A stretch of DNA of 64,000 nucleotides. It comes from Natrinema halophilum. Lineage in GTDB: Archaea > Halobacteriota > Halobacteria > Halobacteriales > Natrialbaceae. Within the stretch, counting starts at the first letter, position 1, and the number at the start of each line of letters is the position of its first letter. Made by a program: the position numbers and the translations under genes. The notes under the pieces are model-generated. The model worked only from the letters and a program-made list of their open reading frames with translations. It made no database searches and was not told the DNA's origin. Shown one piece after another: positions 36,901 to 44,734 of this stretch. The stretch is taken from assembly GCF_013402815.2 (NCBI RefSeq), contig NZ_CP058601.1:2108001-2172000 (forward strand), in the 5' to 3' direction.

Positions 36901-37179
36901 GATCGCTGCCGGGTCGTCACTGGCGACGACGTCCGACCTTGCGATCATTTCGGTCGTATGTTCGTTCTGCTCGTTCCACATCTGCAGACTCTGTGCTTCC
37001 TGGCTGGCCGAAGACGCGTGATCGGTCTCGACGCGGTTTTCCACTTGATCCGAAATTGCTGCTGTCGCTACGTATCCAATCAAGGCAACCGAGATGCCCA
37101 GAATTAGTAGGGCGATCCCGAATTTAACGGCGTACCTGCGTCGGATAGCTGTTGGCACCAATCGTCGAGCGAAATCCAT
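33997..37179 (-). CDS. methyl-accepting chemotaxis transducer (Htr-type) with a long acidic tail
   Basis: 1060 residues from the ATG at 37179. TM1 about 18-43, an extracellular dCache-like sensor about 45-306, TM2 309-331, HAMP 332-385, a second HAMP-like part to 470, then the methyl-accepting signalling domain 485-765 with the hairpin tip EIARQTNMLALNANIEASRS. The last 290 residues are an Asp/Glu/Ser/Gly-rich unstructured tail, unusually long. It is divergent from a Tat lipoprotein binding protein (37429), which recalls the BasT/BasB and CosT/CosB pairs of Halobacterium. Ligand: probably a small amino-acid-like molecule (inference). Confidence 0.93.
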   Translation of the reverse strand: MDFARRLVPTAIRRRYAVKFGIALLILGISVALIGYVATAAISDQVENRVETDHASSASQEAQSLQMWNEQNEHTTEMIARSDVVASDDPAAIQQRYLDWKEHLDTDTFDISYVNLDDGTVSASTNESLRGASTSELNNIPSEAFSQASQTAPWVSSGYISQGEFGQDTTVVTYVQLSAENENRAIVYTANIEAYSDSFQNEGGVTTMVVDGNNEVILDNQDYGGEHEALGLNYSNVGLLKSARTEGATTYQLESSSLSFVDDVYGFGNDGHSEYVTSSARVFGTDWVVVTHEPASQALGYVNNIREWGILATILGVFMVGMVGAVLGRNTATSIDRLTEKASQMEQGNLNVDLETERIDNIGRLYNGFDSMRDTLRKQIEDAEAARQEAERERERVQELNDHLEDKAAEYCAVMGRAADGDLTARASVESENEQMQQIGEDFNQMLEEIEETIAELNRFATDVATASEQVTASSEEVRSASQQVTESVQEISDGADRQNESLQSVNQEMSGLSTTTEEIAASSNEVADIAERTVDTGREGQEAAQEAIAAMDEIETEAGSAVAEMRRLEEEVQQIDELINSISEIARQTNMLALNANIEASRSAGGSSDDEGFAVVAKEVKALSEDVAEAADEAEDRLEAIRERTEESAAEVEGTSSNIEDASDQVQEAVTALEEIAELAQETNVGVQEISAATEEQAASTQEVVSMVDGAATISEETTAEAENVAAAAEEQTTALTEVTKSASSLSQQAAQLSEALDRFDTDVDRDDVSFTSSFDVDEELAVGEPEFDGDDAAEETGDQGQGITFDTDGDADQADSDGTLAFDDDQTDDALAFGSGETVDDSTGPVNDESEEGAADPFESEMATDDETEYDAMKTPTSEGQNGDRDDLEGGLSADEILDLEDSDDGAAAGVGDADGTDGRAGDDPDAEVDPVNDGVDAGSTGDATREFDPGSEQTEDSDGAPDSDETDSPSFELVDDDGNEDSVAAPEFTDEREPDSFDDVDEDRDDSADDESPAEIDLDRDDAAAVSDADDANDANDADDEVDGEDVFTFGATSDDE

Positions 37180-37428
37180 GGATAGGAAACGCGTGATTTC
37201 GTCACTACATAAATTGCCAGCCACGGTTATCGGAGTTGATAATTGGATCGCGCTGGAAGATACACGAGTTGACCCTTAGTTTTCTTCAAATACTCTATTA
37301 CGGTTTCTTATAAATAACTAAATTTAATGAAAATAAAATTACCAATATTCTACCACCGCTCAAAGTTTAACTCGTATTAATGACACGGCCCAAAGGTTAA
37401 TATTGGTAAGTTAGAATGAGTTACCAGA
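37180..37428. promoter_or_regulatory. divergent promoter of transducer and binding protein, with an 11-base inverted repeat
   Basis: A very AT-rich stretch (37270-37420) shared by two divergent genes. TTACCAATATT (37339-37349) and AATATTGGTAA (37399-37409) are perfect inverted copies 49 bases apart. A partial third copy, TTACCAGAAT, is at 37421. Several TATA boxes can be drawn (for example near 37310 on the minus strand). It looks like a paired operator, inference only. Confidence 0.6.
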
Positions 37429-38754
37429 ATGTCTTATCGTGATGGGGTGAAAAACGGAACCGGTGAAACGGCCGCGTCCAGCGCTCGAGAGATCGGTCTG
37501 AAACGTCGACGGTACCTCGCTGCTGCAAGCGGAACGGCGAGTCTTTCACTCGCGGGCTGTGTGGAAACGATCGGATCCGTAGCTGGTGGGGCAGGGGAGA
37601 ACGTCCCGATCACGATCGGATTGCTCGCACCAAATCCGGATCGGAATTTCATCGGCCGATCGATGGTGCGATCAGCCAAGGTCGCCGTCGATGGACTCGG
37701 TACGATCAATGGCAGAAACGTCGAACTGGTCGTTGGAAATACGGGCCAAAGCCCGCTCGAGGCGCGTCGCCAGTATCATCGACTCGTTCTCGAGGAAGGT
37801 GCGGACGTCACTGTCGGCGTCTTCACGAGCGAAGTGCTCGTAAACATCATGGACGACATCGCAGAGCAGGAGATGATCCACATCACGTCCGGCGCCGCAA
37901 CGACCGAAGCGAGTCAGATGGTTCGAGAGGAGTACGAGAAGTACAAGTACCACTTCCGGGCAGGGCCGAACAACGACCGCGACCTCGGACGGAATCAGGT
38001 CGACTTCGTCACTGCAATGGCCCCCGAGGTTGGCTGGGATTCGATCGCAGTCATCGCCGAGGACTACAAGTGGACCGAGAAACCGTGGGAAGTATACCAG
38101 AACAGCCTCGGGGATACCGACGTCGAGGTCGTGTTGACGGAACGCTATCCCCCGGAAACTGACGACTTCACGGACCTCTACGACAGGGTTCAGGCAGCGG
38201 AAGCGGACCTGGCATTCATAACGACGGCGCATACCGGGACCGCCGCGCTGCTTGACTGGGTCACCCCCCAGCCACGGCCGTTCGCGTTCGGGGGGATTCA
38301 CGTCCCGATGCAACTGCCCGCCTACTACAAGCTGACCAAAGGTGCCTGTCGGTTCGGCATCAGCCAGACCAGTGCGACGCCGACCAGCAAAATTACGCCG
38401 GAAACGAGGCCGTTCGTCCAGAATTATCAGGAGAAATGGGGCGAATCCAACCCGGTGTACACGGGGTATCATACGCACGACGCGATCAAACTGTTCGCTC
38501 ACGCCGTCGAGGAGACCGGAACGCTCGACTCGGACGAGCTGGTCGAATTTTTCGAAGGCACTTCATTTACCGGTGCCGCCGGAACGCTCGAGTTCTACGA
38601 TCGGGATCACGAGTATCCTCACGACCTCAAGTACAACATGGAAGACAACGTCTACTTCCAGTGGCAGGAAAACGACGACGGCGAGGGAGTTCAGGAAGTC
38701 GTCTGGCCCGAGAAACATCGCACGGCGGAGTACAAAGCACCGCCCTGGGTGTAA
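37429..38754 (+). CDS. Tat lipoprotein: leucine-type (branched-chain/urea) binding protein
   Basis: 441 residues. Twin-arginine signal KRRRYLAAASG (residues 25-35) with a lipobox LAGC (Cys44), typical for haloarchaeal surface lipoproteins. The body is a type I periplasmic binding fold as in LivJ/UrtA (ITIGLLAPNPDRNFIGRSMV, HITSGAATTEAS, DSIAVIAEDYKWTEKPWEVY). No ABC permease gene follows, so the protein probably feeds the divergent chemotaxis transducer, as BasB does in Halobacterium (inference). Ligand unknown. Confidence 0.9.
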   Translation: MSYRDGVKNGTGETAASSAREIGLKRRRYLAAASGTASLSLAGCVETIGSVAGGAGENVPITIGLLAPNPDRNFIGRSMVRSAKVAVDGLGTINGRNVELVVGNTGQSPLEARRQYHRLVLEEGADVTVGVFTSEVLVNIMDDIAEQEMIHITSGAATTEASQMVREEYEKYKYHFRAGPNNDRDLGRNQVDFVTAMAPEVGWDSIAVIAEDYKWTEKPWEVYQNSLGDTDVEVVLTERYPPETDDFTDLYDRVQAAEADLAFITTAHTGTAALLDWVTPQPRPFAFGGIHVPMQLPAYYKLTKGACRFGISQTSATPTSKITPETRPFVQNYQEKWGESNPVYTGYHTHDAIKLFAHAVEETGTLDSDELVEFFEGTSFTGAAGTLEFYDRDHEYPHDLKYNMEDNVYFQWQENDDGEGVQEVVWPEKHRTAEYKAPPWV

Positions 38755-38772
38755 ATCGCCTCGGGGATCAAT

Positions 38773-38871
38773 TGGTTCGAACGGCTATCGGCGTTTCATC
38801 ACTAAGCGGAGCGGCGCTCCGCGAGGTCAGCGAAACCAACGGTTTCACCAGATCACGAGAGAGCGACGCTC
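38773..38871 (+). repeat. 89-base dispersed repeat, copy 2, with a hairpin array
   Basis: Same repeat as at 9915, same spacing (38773-38861). Hairpins with three-base loops: GCGGAGC-GGC-GCTCCGC (38806-38822), GAAACC-AAC-GGTTTC (38832-38846), and just past the repeat end GAGC-GAC-GCTC (38861-38871). It is the only notable content of the 213-base gap between the binding protein and the MFS gene. Confidence 0.72.
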
Positions 38872-38967
38872 AGCGGCACGCCAAAAACATTCGAATTTTA
38901 AGCACGCCTCAATCGGCTGCATTTTGCGACCGTGTTCGAAAGCGCGATACCGATTCGCTCGCGACGA

Positions 38968-40245
38968 TCAGTCGTCTGCTTTCGCTTCGGACCGTCCGCT
39001 TCCGTTCAGGAACCGACCGCGACCGACCAGCAGCGCACCGGCAAAGACGCCACCGCCGATCGCGAATCCGCCGATCAGCAGGAAAAACGCCGTTCGAGAG
39101 AGGGCACCGAGTACGAAACCGCCGAGTGCGATGCTTACCGACCCGAGGCCGAACTCGGCGAGATACGTGTACCCATACGAGAGTCCACGCGCGTCCGGAG
39201 GCGTGTAAATCGCGACGGCGTTCTGGTAGAACGGCTGGATCGCGAAGAGGAAAAAGCCGAGTGCCCCACAGAGCGCGATGATCGCACCCAGGCCCACCCC
39301 CGCTGCCGTTATCGGGATAAACGCAAGCGCAAGCGCGACGAGGACGACGAATATGGCCGCGAGCCCGCGGTCCGGATCGACGCGATTCGTCAGTTTCCCG
39401 CCGGTGTACTGACCCGCCATTCCGACGACCAACAGCCCGACGTAGATGTAGTCGCCCGGCTGGATCCCCTCGAGGCCGGTCGGCAGCGCGAGCGATTCGA
39501 TCGCCGGAAGATCGCGGAGGATCTGCGGGAGATAGGTCAGCGTTCCGCGGTAGTAGAGGCCCTCAAACGCGACGAGGACGAAGACCACCGCGAACGCGCT
39601 TGCAAACAACGTCCGCGTATTTTCGACGAGTTCTGCCGGTGACAGCGCCTCGGCGGGGCCGGCATCGCTGTCGTCGGCCACGGCTGCGGTCGGGTCGAAT
39701 TCCGCGCGAAGGCCGTAGAGAACAGCGATGACACCCGGAATGGCGAGCAACGCCGCGACGACGGACCACTCGAGGAATATGAGCAAGCTGGCAGCGACGA
39801 ACGGGCCGAGCGCGATGCCGGCGTTGCCGGCGATGCCGTGCCAGGCGAACACGGTGCCCCGGTCTTCGACGCCGGTGCTGATGAGCGAGAGGCCGGCGGG
39901 GTGGTAGATGCTGGCGGCGACACCCCACAGGATCAGCCCGGCCGCGATGACGACGATCGAGTTCGCGACCGCGAGAACGAGAAATGCGAGGCTCATGCCG
40001 CCGAGACAGGCCAGGATGAGCGGACGGGTGCCGTAGCGATCCGCGAGGATCCCGCCGGGAAGCGCACCTAATCCGAACGGTGCGTATCCCAGCGCGACGA
40101 CGATGCCGAACAGTGTGACGCCGACGTCGAACTCGGTCAGCCAGACGACCAGAAAGATCGGGATCGAGGTCTCGAACCAGTGAACGAGGGAGTGACACGC
40201 CATCGTAAAGCCCGCAATCGCCCGATCGTTCGCGTTCAGGGCCAT
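38968..40245 (-). CDS. MFS transporter
   Basis: 425 residues with twelve predicted transmembrane segments in two halves joined by an acidic loop (about 195-220). The MFS motif after TM2 reads GGILADRYGTRPLIL. TM5 carries the usual GNAGIALGPFVA. The substrate cannot be told. It is a single gene, with a polysaccharide deacetylase gene upstream in the same direction across a 105-base gap. Confidence 0.9.
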   Translation of the reverse strand: MALNANDRAIAGFTMACHSLVHWFETSIPIFLVVWLTEFDVGVTLFGIVVALGYAPFGLGALPGGILADRYGTRPLILACLGGMSLAFLVLAVANSIVVIAAGLILWGVAASIYHPAGLSLISTGVEDRGTVFAWHGIAGNAGIALGPFVAASLLIFLEWSVVAALLAIPGVIAVLYGLRAEFDPTAAVADDSDAGPAEALSPAELVENTRTLFASAFAVVFVLVAFEGLYYRGTLTYLPQILRDLPAIESLALPTGLEGIQPGDYIYVGLLVVGMAGQYTGGKLTNRVDPDRGLAAIFVVLVALALAFIPITAAGVGLGAIIALCGALGFFLFAIQPFYQNAVAIYTPPDARGLSYGYTYLAEFGLGSVSIALGGFVLGALSRTAFFLLIGGFAIGGGVFAGALLVGRGRFLNGSGRSEAKADD

Positions 40246-40350
40246 GGACGAATCGTTGCCCCAACCCGGGCAGTCCGCGTACTTAGCAGCTTGGATACCA
40301 GCGCGGTACGGACGCGTGACAATATTCCTGGTGCCCCTCGCCCCTATTCC

Positions 40351-41619
40351 CTAGTGCCCCTGGTACCTGTATTCGCGCTCGAGGTCCGCAGGAAGGATCA
40401 CGTCGATTGCACCTGCAGACTCGTACTCGCGGATCGTCTCGACAATCGCCTCGAAGTCGGCGATCCGCTCGCCTTCGAGTCGATGAAAGAGCAACGAGGT
40501 AATTCCTCGCATCGATGCCGTGCGCTCGATCGCCGTTCGCGCTCGCTCGACGCTTGGCTCGCCGAACCGCGAGGCTTGGGCGGTGTTCGACAGGTATCCC
40601 TGGGCTGGCATGCCACCGGCGAATGCGATGTCGTGGTGGTTCGCGACGATCTCGAGCGTCGATGCGTCGTACGCGCCAAAGGGGTACGCGAAGTAGTCGG
40701 CGCCCGCCTCGAGCCCCCGATCGATCAGCCACTCTTTCCCGCCGCGGATCTCGGCTGCCTGCGCTTTGGGGGTGAGTTCGGGCAGATCTTCGTGACTGAC
40801 CGTGTGATTGGCGATACACCAGCCCGCGTCGTGGAGTTCGTGGATCTGGTCGGTCGATAGCCGGGTATCTCCCCCGACGTCGCCTTCGTCGACGTAGCCG
40901 GTCGTCACGAACGAGACTGCGGGGTAATCGTACTCCTCGAGTATCGGCAGCGCCTCGGTGTAGTCGGTCACGTGAGCGTCGTCGAACTGGAACATCACCT
41001 TCCCCCGCTCCGGCCGAGGCACGAAGTGGAGGTCGTCGAACCAGACCGACCCGGACGCTCCCTCGCCAGTCCAAACGAGTAGCTGGACCTCCTCGACCGC
41101 AGTCGGATCGAACCCGCCTGCGATCTCTTTGACGCCGAAATTGTACCGAGCGAGTGGTAGATCGGCCTTGATCGCTCGCCGGTAATCGACGCGGTTCCCG
41201 TCGACGTCGACGAGTCGCACCACGGGGACGACGAGGGCGTCCGATGCGACGGCGACGCCAGGAACGACGTCCGAACAATCTATCGGATTCGAAAACCGCC
41301 GCGCGAGGCCGCCGTTCGGTTCGGCCGCCGGAATCTCGAGGCGACCGCTCTGCGTGCCGACGACGGCCCGATCGGAAGCCGGTGAGAGGGCGCCGCCGAG
41401 GATATCCCAGGTGGTCAGATCCTCGAAATCGTCGACGGTGCCGGCTAATTCGGGGTCATCCGTCGAGCGGTCGGACGGAGTAGCGCTTTCGGGTTCCCCG
41501 TCTCCGTTTCCAGCGTCGTTCGCCGGATCGGCCGCTGACGAGGGGGAACTCGTTTCCGACCCGGCACACCCCGCGAGCGGGAGCGTCGCTGCTGCCGCGA
41601 GATACGTTCGTCGGTGCAT
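40351..41619 (-). CDS. Tat lipoprotein with a polysaccharide deacetylase (NodB) domain
   Basis: 422 residues. The start MHRRTYLAAAATLPLAGCAG is a Tat signal with a lipobox (Cys18). A Ser/Asp-rich linker (20-60), a beta-sandwich-like domain (62-210) and a NodB domain (from about 215) follow, with the metal site FQFDDAHVTD and HTVSHEDL. Such enzymes remove acetyl or formyl groups from surface sugars or act on other amides. It is probably on the cell surface. The downstream MFS gene may be linked. Confidence 0.88.
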   Translation of the reverse strand: MHRRTYLAAAATLPLAGCAGSETSSPSSAADPANDAGNGDGEPESATPSDRSTDDPELAGTVDDFEDLTTWDILGGALSPASDRAVVGTQSGRLEIPAAEPNGGLARRFSNPIDCSDVVPGVAVASDALVVPVVRLVDVDGNRVDYRRAIKADLPLARYNFGVKEIAGGFDPTAVEEVQLLVWTGEGASGSVWFDDLHFVPRPERGKVMFQFDDAHVTDYTEALPILEEYDYPAVSFVTTGYVDEGDVGGDTRLSTDQIHELHDAGWCIANHTVSHEDLPELTPKAQAAEIRGGKEWLIDRGLEAGADYFAYPFGAYDASTLEIVANHHDIAFAGGMPAQGYLSNTAQASRFGEPSVERARTAIERTASMRGITSLLFHRLEGERIADFEAIVETIREYESAGAIDVILPADLEREYRYQGH

Positions 41620-41810
41620 TGGCGACAGGACACGTCATCCGGATGTATTGTTACGGCGTCCTTACTGTCACGCTCGACCGACAGTAACGTTGGAGCGTCG
41701 GAACGCGTCGGTACGTCGTCCGTTCGTCGGAATGCGAACCAAGCGGTGCAGCGACGAATTTACGTCGACCTCTTGAAGATCGGTGGATAGATCAGTCGAC
41801 GATGATGGAC

Positions 41811-42395
41811 TCAGTCTTCGTCGCGAGTACCGACGGCCTGGGAAACGTCGACCTCGTCGGGTTCGTCCACTCCGCCGACGACGAGTTCACCGTCCTCGGT
41901 TTCGACGTAGACGTCGTCGGCGAAGCCCCCCTCCGCGTGTGGATGTTCGGGATCGTCGAGTTTGTCCGGCGTCGACGGGGCATCGGGCAGTCCTTCTGGC
42001 GGTGCGAACTGACCGAGGGGCTCGTCGATCGTCACGTCCCACCGCTCGAAGAACTCCCGGTAGCGATCGTAGTGGGTCTCGAGTTCGTCGACCGGGAACT
42101 CCATCATCTCGGTCCAGCCGTGGTTGTAGAAGTCGAAGTTGGCCTGAATGTGGGTTATTTCGCGGGCTTCGGCCTCGGAATAGCCCTCCTGAAGTGCCCG
42201 CAGGTAACTGTCCATCGTCGCGTCGAAGAGTCCGTCGAGGTGGGCCGTTCGTTCGTCTGCGCGGTCGGGATCGGCCTTGCCGGCAAAAATTTTGGTATGG
42301 AGTGAGACGAGACCCGAGTTGGCGACAGATCGGATTCCCGGCGTTTCGAGGGCTTTCCGATAGGCGAAGTGTTTCACGTTCTGTCGGAGTTTCAT
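41811..42395 (-). CDS. DUF6149 family protein
   Basis: 194 residues. The N-terminus MKLRQNVKHFAYRKALETPG and the helical centre (ITHIQANFDFYNHGWTEMME) match DUF6149 as I remember it, a haloarchaeal family without known function. The C-terminus is acidic. There is no signal or membrane segment. It stands alone. 41620-41810 and 42396-42687 hold no supported gene. Confidence 0.85.
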   Translation of the reverse strand: MKLRQNVKHFAYRKALETPGIRSVANSGLVSLHTKIFAGKADPDRADERTAHLDGLFDATMDSYLRALQEGYSEAEAREITHIQANFDFYNHGWTEMMEFPVDELETHYDRYREFFERWDVTIDEPLGQFAPPEGLPDAPSTPDKLDDPEHPHAEGGFADDVYVETEDGELVVGGVDEPDEVDVSQAVGTRDED

Positions 42396-42657
42396 AGATC
42401 AGCGTTGGGGGCAGACACTAAAGAACGGTTCGGACAGCAGTGTTCGGATCGACTCCCGTTCGATATCGATCGCTTTCCGTGCGCTCGATCGCCGCCGCGA
42501 GACGGGAATCCGTCAGAGGTAGCAGCAATCGTTGCCTGCTCGAGAGACGCGTCCAGCCTCGTACGGTCGTATACACGTCGGTAAACGGATTCGGCGTTCA
42601 GTTGACGATTGTTGTGTCATGACACCTCATCCGGCAAAATAGACGAGATAGCAACCC

Positions 42658-42687
42658 ACTTTAACCCGCATTACGAACGTTCGAGAT
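42658..42687 (+). promoter_or_regulatory. TATA box of the FAD-reductase gene
   Basis: ACTTTAACC at 42658-42666 ends 21 bases before the ATG at 42688, the spacing of a leaderless haloarchaeal promoter. Confidence 0.5.
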
Positions 42688-43926
42688 ATGACTCAGTACG
42701 TCATCATCGGTGACGGGATCTCGGGTAGTTCGGCTGCCGAGACCCTCCGGGAGGAAGACCCGGACGCGAAGATTACCGTCATCACCGATGAGGGGGAGCC
42801 GCTGTATAATCGGATTCTGATCAAGGAACACGCGAAAGGAAAGCTCCCCGAAGCGCCGATTTCGATCCACGACGAGGGGTGGTACGAGGAACGCGACATC
42901 GACCTCTCGTTGAACACACACGTGACGAGCGTCGATACCGACGAAAAGATCGTGTACACCCACGATAGCGGAGATATTCCGTACGACAAACTGCTCGTCG
43001 CCACCGGTGGAACGCCGACGCAACTGCCCGTCGAGAACAGCGACGCGGACGGAATACACCACTTCTGGACGTTCCAGGACGCCCGCGGAATCCGCGAGCA
43101 CGCCGAACGAGCCGACAAAGGAGTCATCGTCGGTGCGGGGCTTCTCGGCATCGACTTCGCGGCCGTCTGTGGTGCACAGGGCATCGAGGCCGACTACGTG
43201 ATGCGCGGAGACCGATGGTGGCGCTACGCCCTCTCGGCCGACGGGGCAGAGATTATGCACGATGGGATGCGAGAAGTTGGCGTCGAACCCGTCTTCGACA
43301 GCGGCGTCGACCATTTCGAAACCGACGACGACGGACACGTCACCGCCGCAGTCGATCCGAACGGCGACCGCTACGACTGCGACTTCGCGGGTGTCGCGAT
43401 CGGGTTGTCGTTCAACACCGAGTATCTTCGCGGAGCGGGCATCGAGGAGAAAAACGGCATCGTCGTCGACGAATACATGCAGACGAGCGTCGACGATGTC
43501 TACGCCGCGGGTGACATCACACGATTTTACGACGTCCTGCTCGGCGAGCACGCTCAGAACGGGTCCTGGGGCTCGGCCAAGGAACAGGGTCGGGTCGCCG
43601 CGATCAATATGGCCGCCGACGACGACGCCGAGGAATTTCAGTGGGTCTCCTCGTACTCGATTACGCACTTCGATTTCCCGTTTCTCTCCTTCGGCCACCC
43701 GACGCTGGGCGACGAACACGCCGAACGCCGCTACAGCGACACCGAGTGGCGCCGCGTTGCCTTCAAAGACGGCAAGATCGTCGGCGGCGTCCTCATCGGC
43801 GACCTCTCACCCCAGAGCACGTTCAAGCAACTCATGCGCGAACAGCGTGTCGTCGCCGATCAGGCAGACGTGCTCATGGAGCAGTCTGTCGACCTCGACA
43901 ACCTCGCGCCCCAACAGGAACAGTAA
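42688..43926 (+). CDS. NAD(P)/FAD-dependent oxidoreductase (NirB/rubredoxin-reductase-like)
   Basis: 412 residues. FAD motif IIGDGISGSSAAETL at the N-terminus, the second nucleotide motif VIVGAGLLGIDFAAV (about 146-160) and the C-terminal FAD motif VDDVYAAGDITRF. This is the pyridine-nucleotide-disulfide-reductase class II architecture without the CxxxxC disulfide, as in rubredoxin, ferredoxin or nitrite reductase FAD domains. The partner is not known; no ferredoxin or nitrite reductase gene is adjacent. It is cytosolic. Confidence 0.9.
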   Translation: MTQYVIIGDGISGSSAAETLREEDPDAKITVITDEGEPLYNRILIKEHAKGKLPEAPISIHDEGWYEERDIDLSLNTHVTSVDTDEKIVYTHDSGDIPYDKLLVATGGTPTQLPVENSDADGIHHFWTFQDARGIREHAERADKGVIVGAGLLGIDFAAVCGAQGIEADYVMRGDRWWRYALSADGAEIMHDGMREVGVEPVFDSGVDHFETDDDGHVTAAVDPNGDRYDCDFAGVAIGLSFNTEYLRGAGIEEKNGIVVDEYMQTSVDDVYAAGDITRFYDVLLGEHAQNGSWGSAKEQGRVAAINMAADDDAEEFQWVSSYSITHFDFPFLSFGHPTLGDEHAERRYSDTEWRRVAFKDGKIVGGVLIGDLSPQSTFKQLMREQRVVADQADVLMEQSVDLDNLAPQQEQ

Positions 43927-44135
43927 CCGATCCCGAACTCACGAGTCGTCCATTTCTTCCGGCTTCGATCCAATCGGTTTCGCTCGCGACGACTTTCCTC
44001 GAGCGTGGCAGAAAACCGGCCGTACTGGCGACGACAGCGTCAACTGCAACCGCACCGTCGGCGTTTGGCCGACCGCGTTGCCCTATCGGCAACCGTATCG
44101 AAGTCGTTTTCCCGCCTGCGAACCTTCGGTAACGC

Positions 44136-44546
44136 ATGAACGGCGAAAGCGACATGACCCTGGCATTTGAGCTCGAGGCGCTAACGGAACTCGCCTCGCC
44201 CGAGCGCGTATTCGAGGATGCCAGAGGCTGGACCGAGTACATCGGCGTCGTCTCCGAGAAGCCGACCTACGTCGTAACGAACTTCACGCGGAAGAACAGA
44301 ATCCGTCAGGATTTCTTCTCCGGTCCACGCGGAAAAGAAGAGAGCCTCGAGGGCGTCAAAGATCAGTTCGACACCGAACGCTACGTCTACATCGGGGCCA
44401 GCGACGAAGACGAGGAGTTGGCCGAAACGGTCGGCTGGGAGTATCTCGCCGTCGAGGACGCGTCCGAAGCGGCCGACTGGATTCTGGCGACCCACGCCGA
44501 AGACGAAGACGAAGACGCGGAACCGGTCCGCGACGACTGGCCCTGA
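44136..44546 (+). CDS. conserved haloarchaeal protein (DUF7124-like)
   Basis: 136 residues, start at 44136 or 44154 (MTLAFELEALTELASPERVF). Conserved core WTEYIGVVSEKPTYVVTNFT and RIRQDFFSGPRGKEES, acidic C-terminus. I have seen this family in many haloarchaea; the DUF number is recalled with less certainty. No function is known. It is a single cytosolic gene, convergent with hemA across 188 gene-free bases. Confidence 0.78.
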   Translation: MNGESDMTLAFELEALTELASPERVFEDARGWTEYIGVVSEKPTYVVTNFTRKNRIRQDFFSGPRGKEESLEGVKDQFDTERYVYIGASDEDEELAETVGWEYLAVEDASEAADWILATHAEDEDEDAEPVRDDWP

Positions 44547-44734
44547 GAGTCAACGGATACCTGACCTGGCCGGATCGGCCAGAGAAGGCGGCGGTGTTCT
44601 TTCGTTCCTCGCTCACCGACGACAAACGGGCGTTCGCCGGTGGTACGTTCTGTCGCTATGAGACGACCAGCACCGGCCGGTGACTGTTGTGCGATTCAAT
44701 CGCCTCACTTCGACGTGACGGGCCCGGAAACCGA

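Noticed and set aside
37429-38754. ABC transporter receptor role for the lipoprotein
   Set aside because: No permease or ATPase gene is nearby; the divergent transducer is a better partner, although distant transporter genes cannot be excluded.
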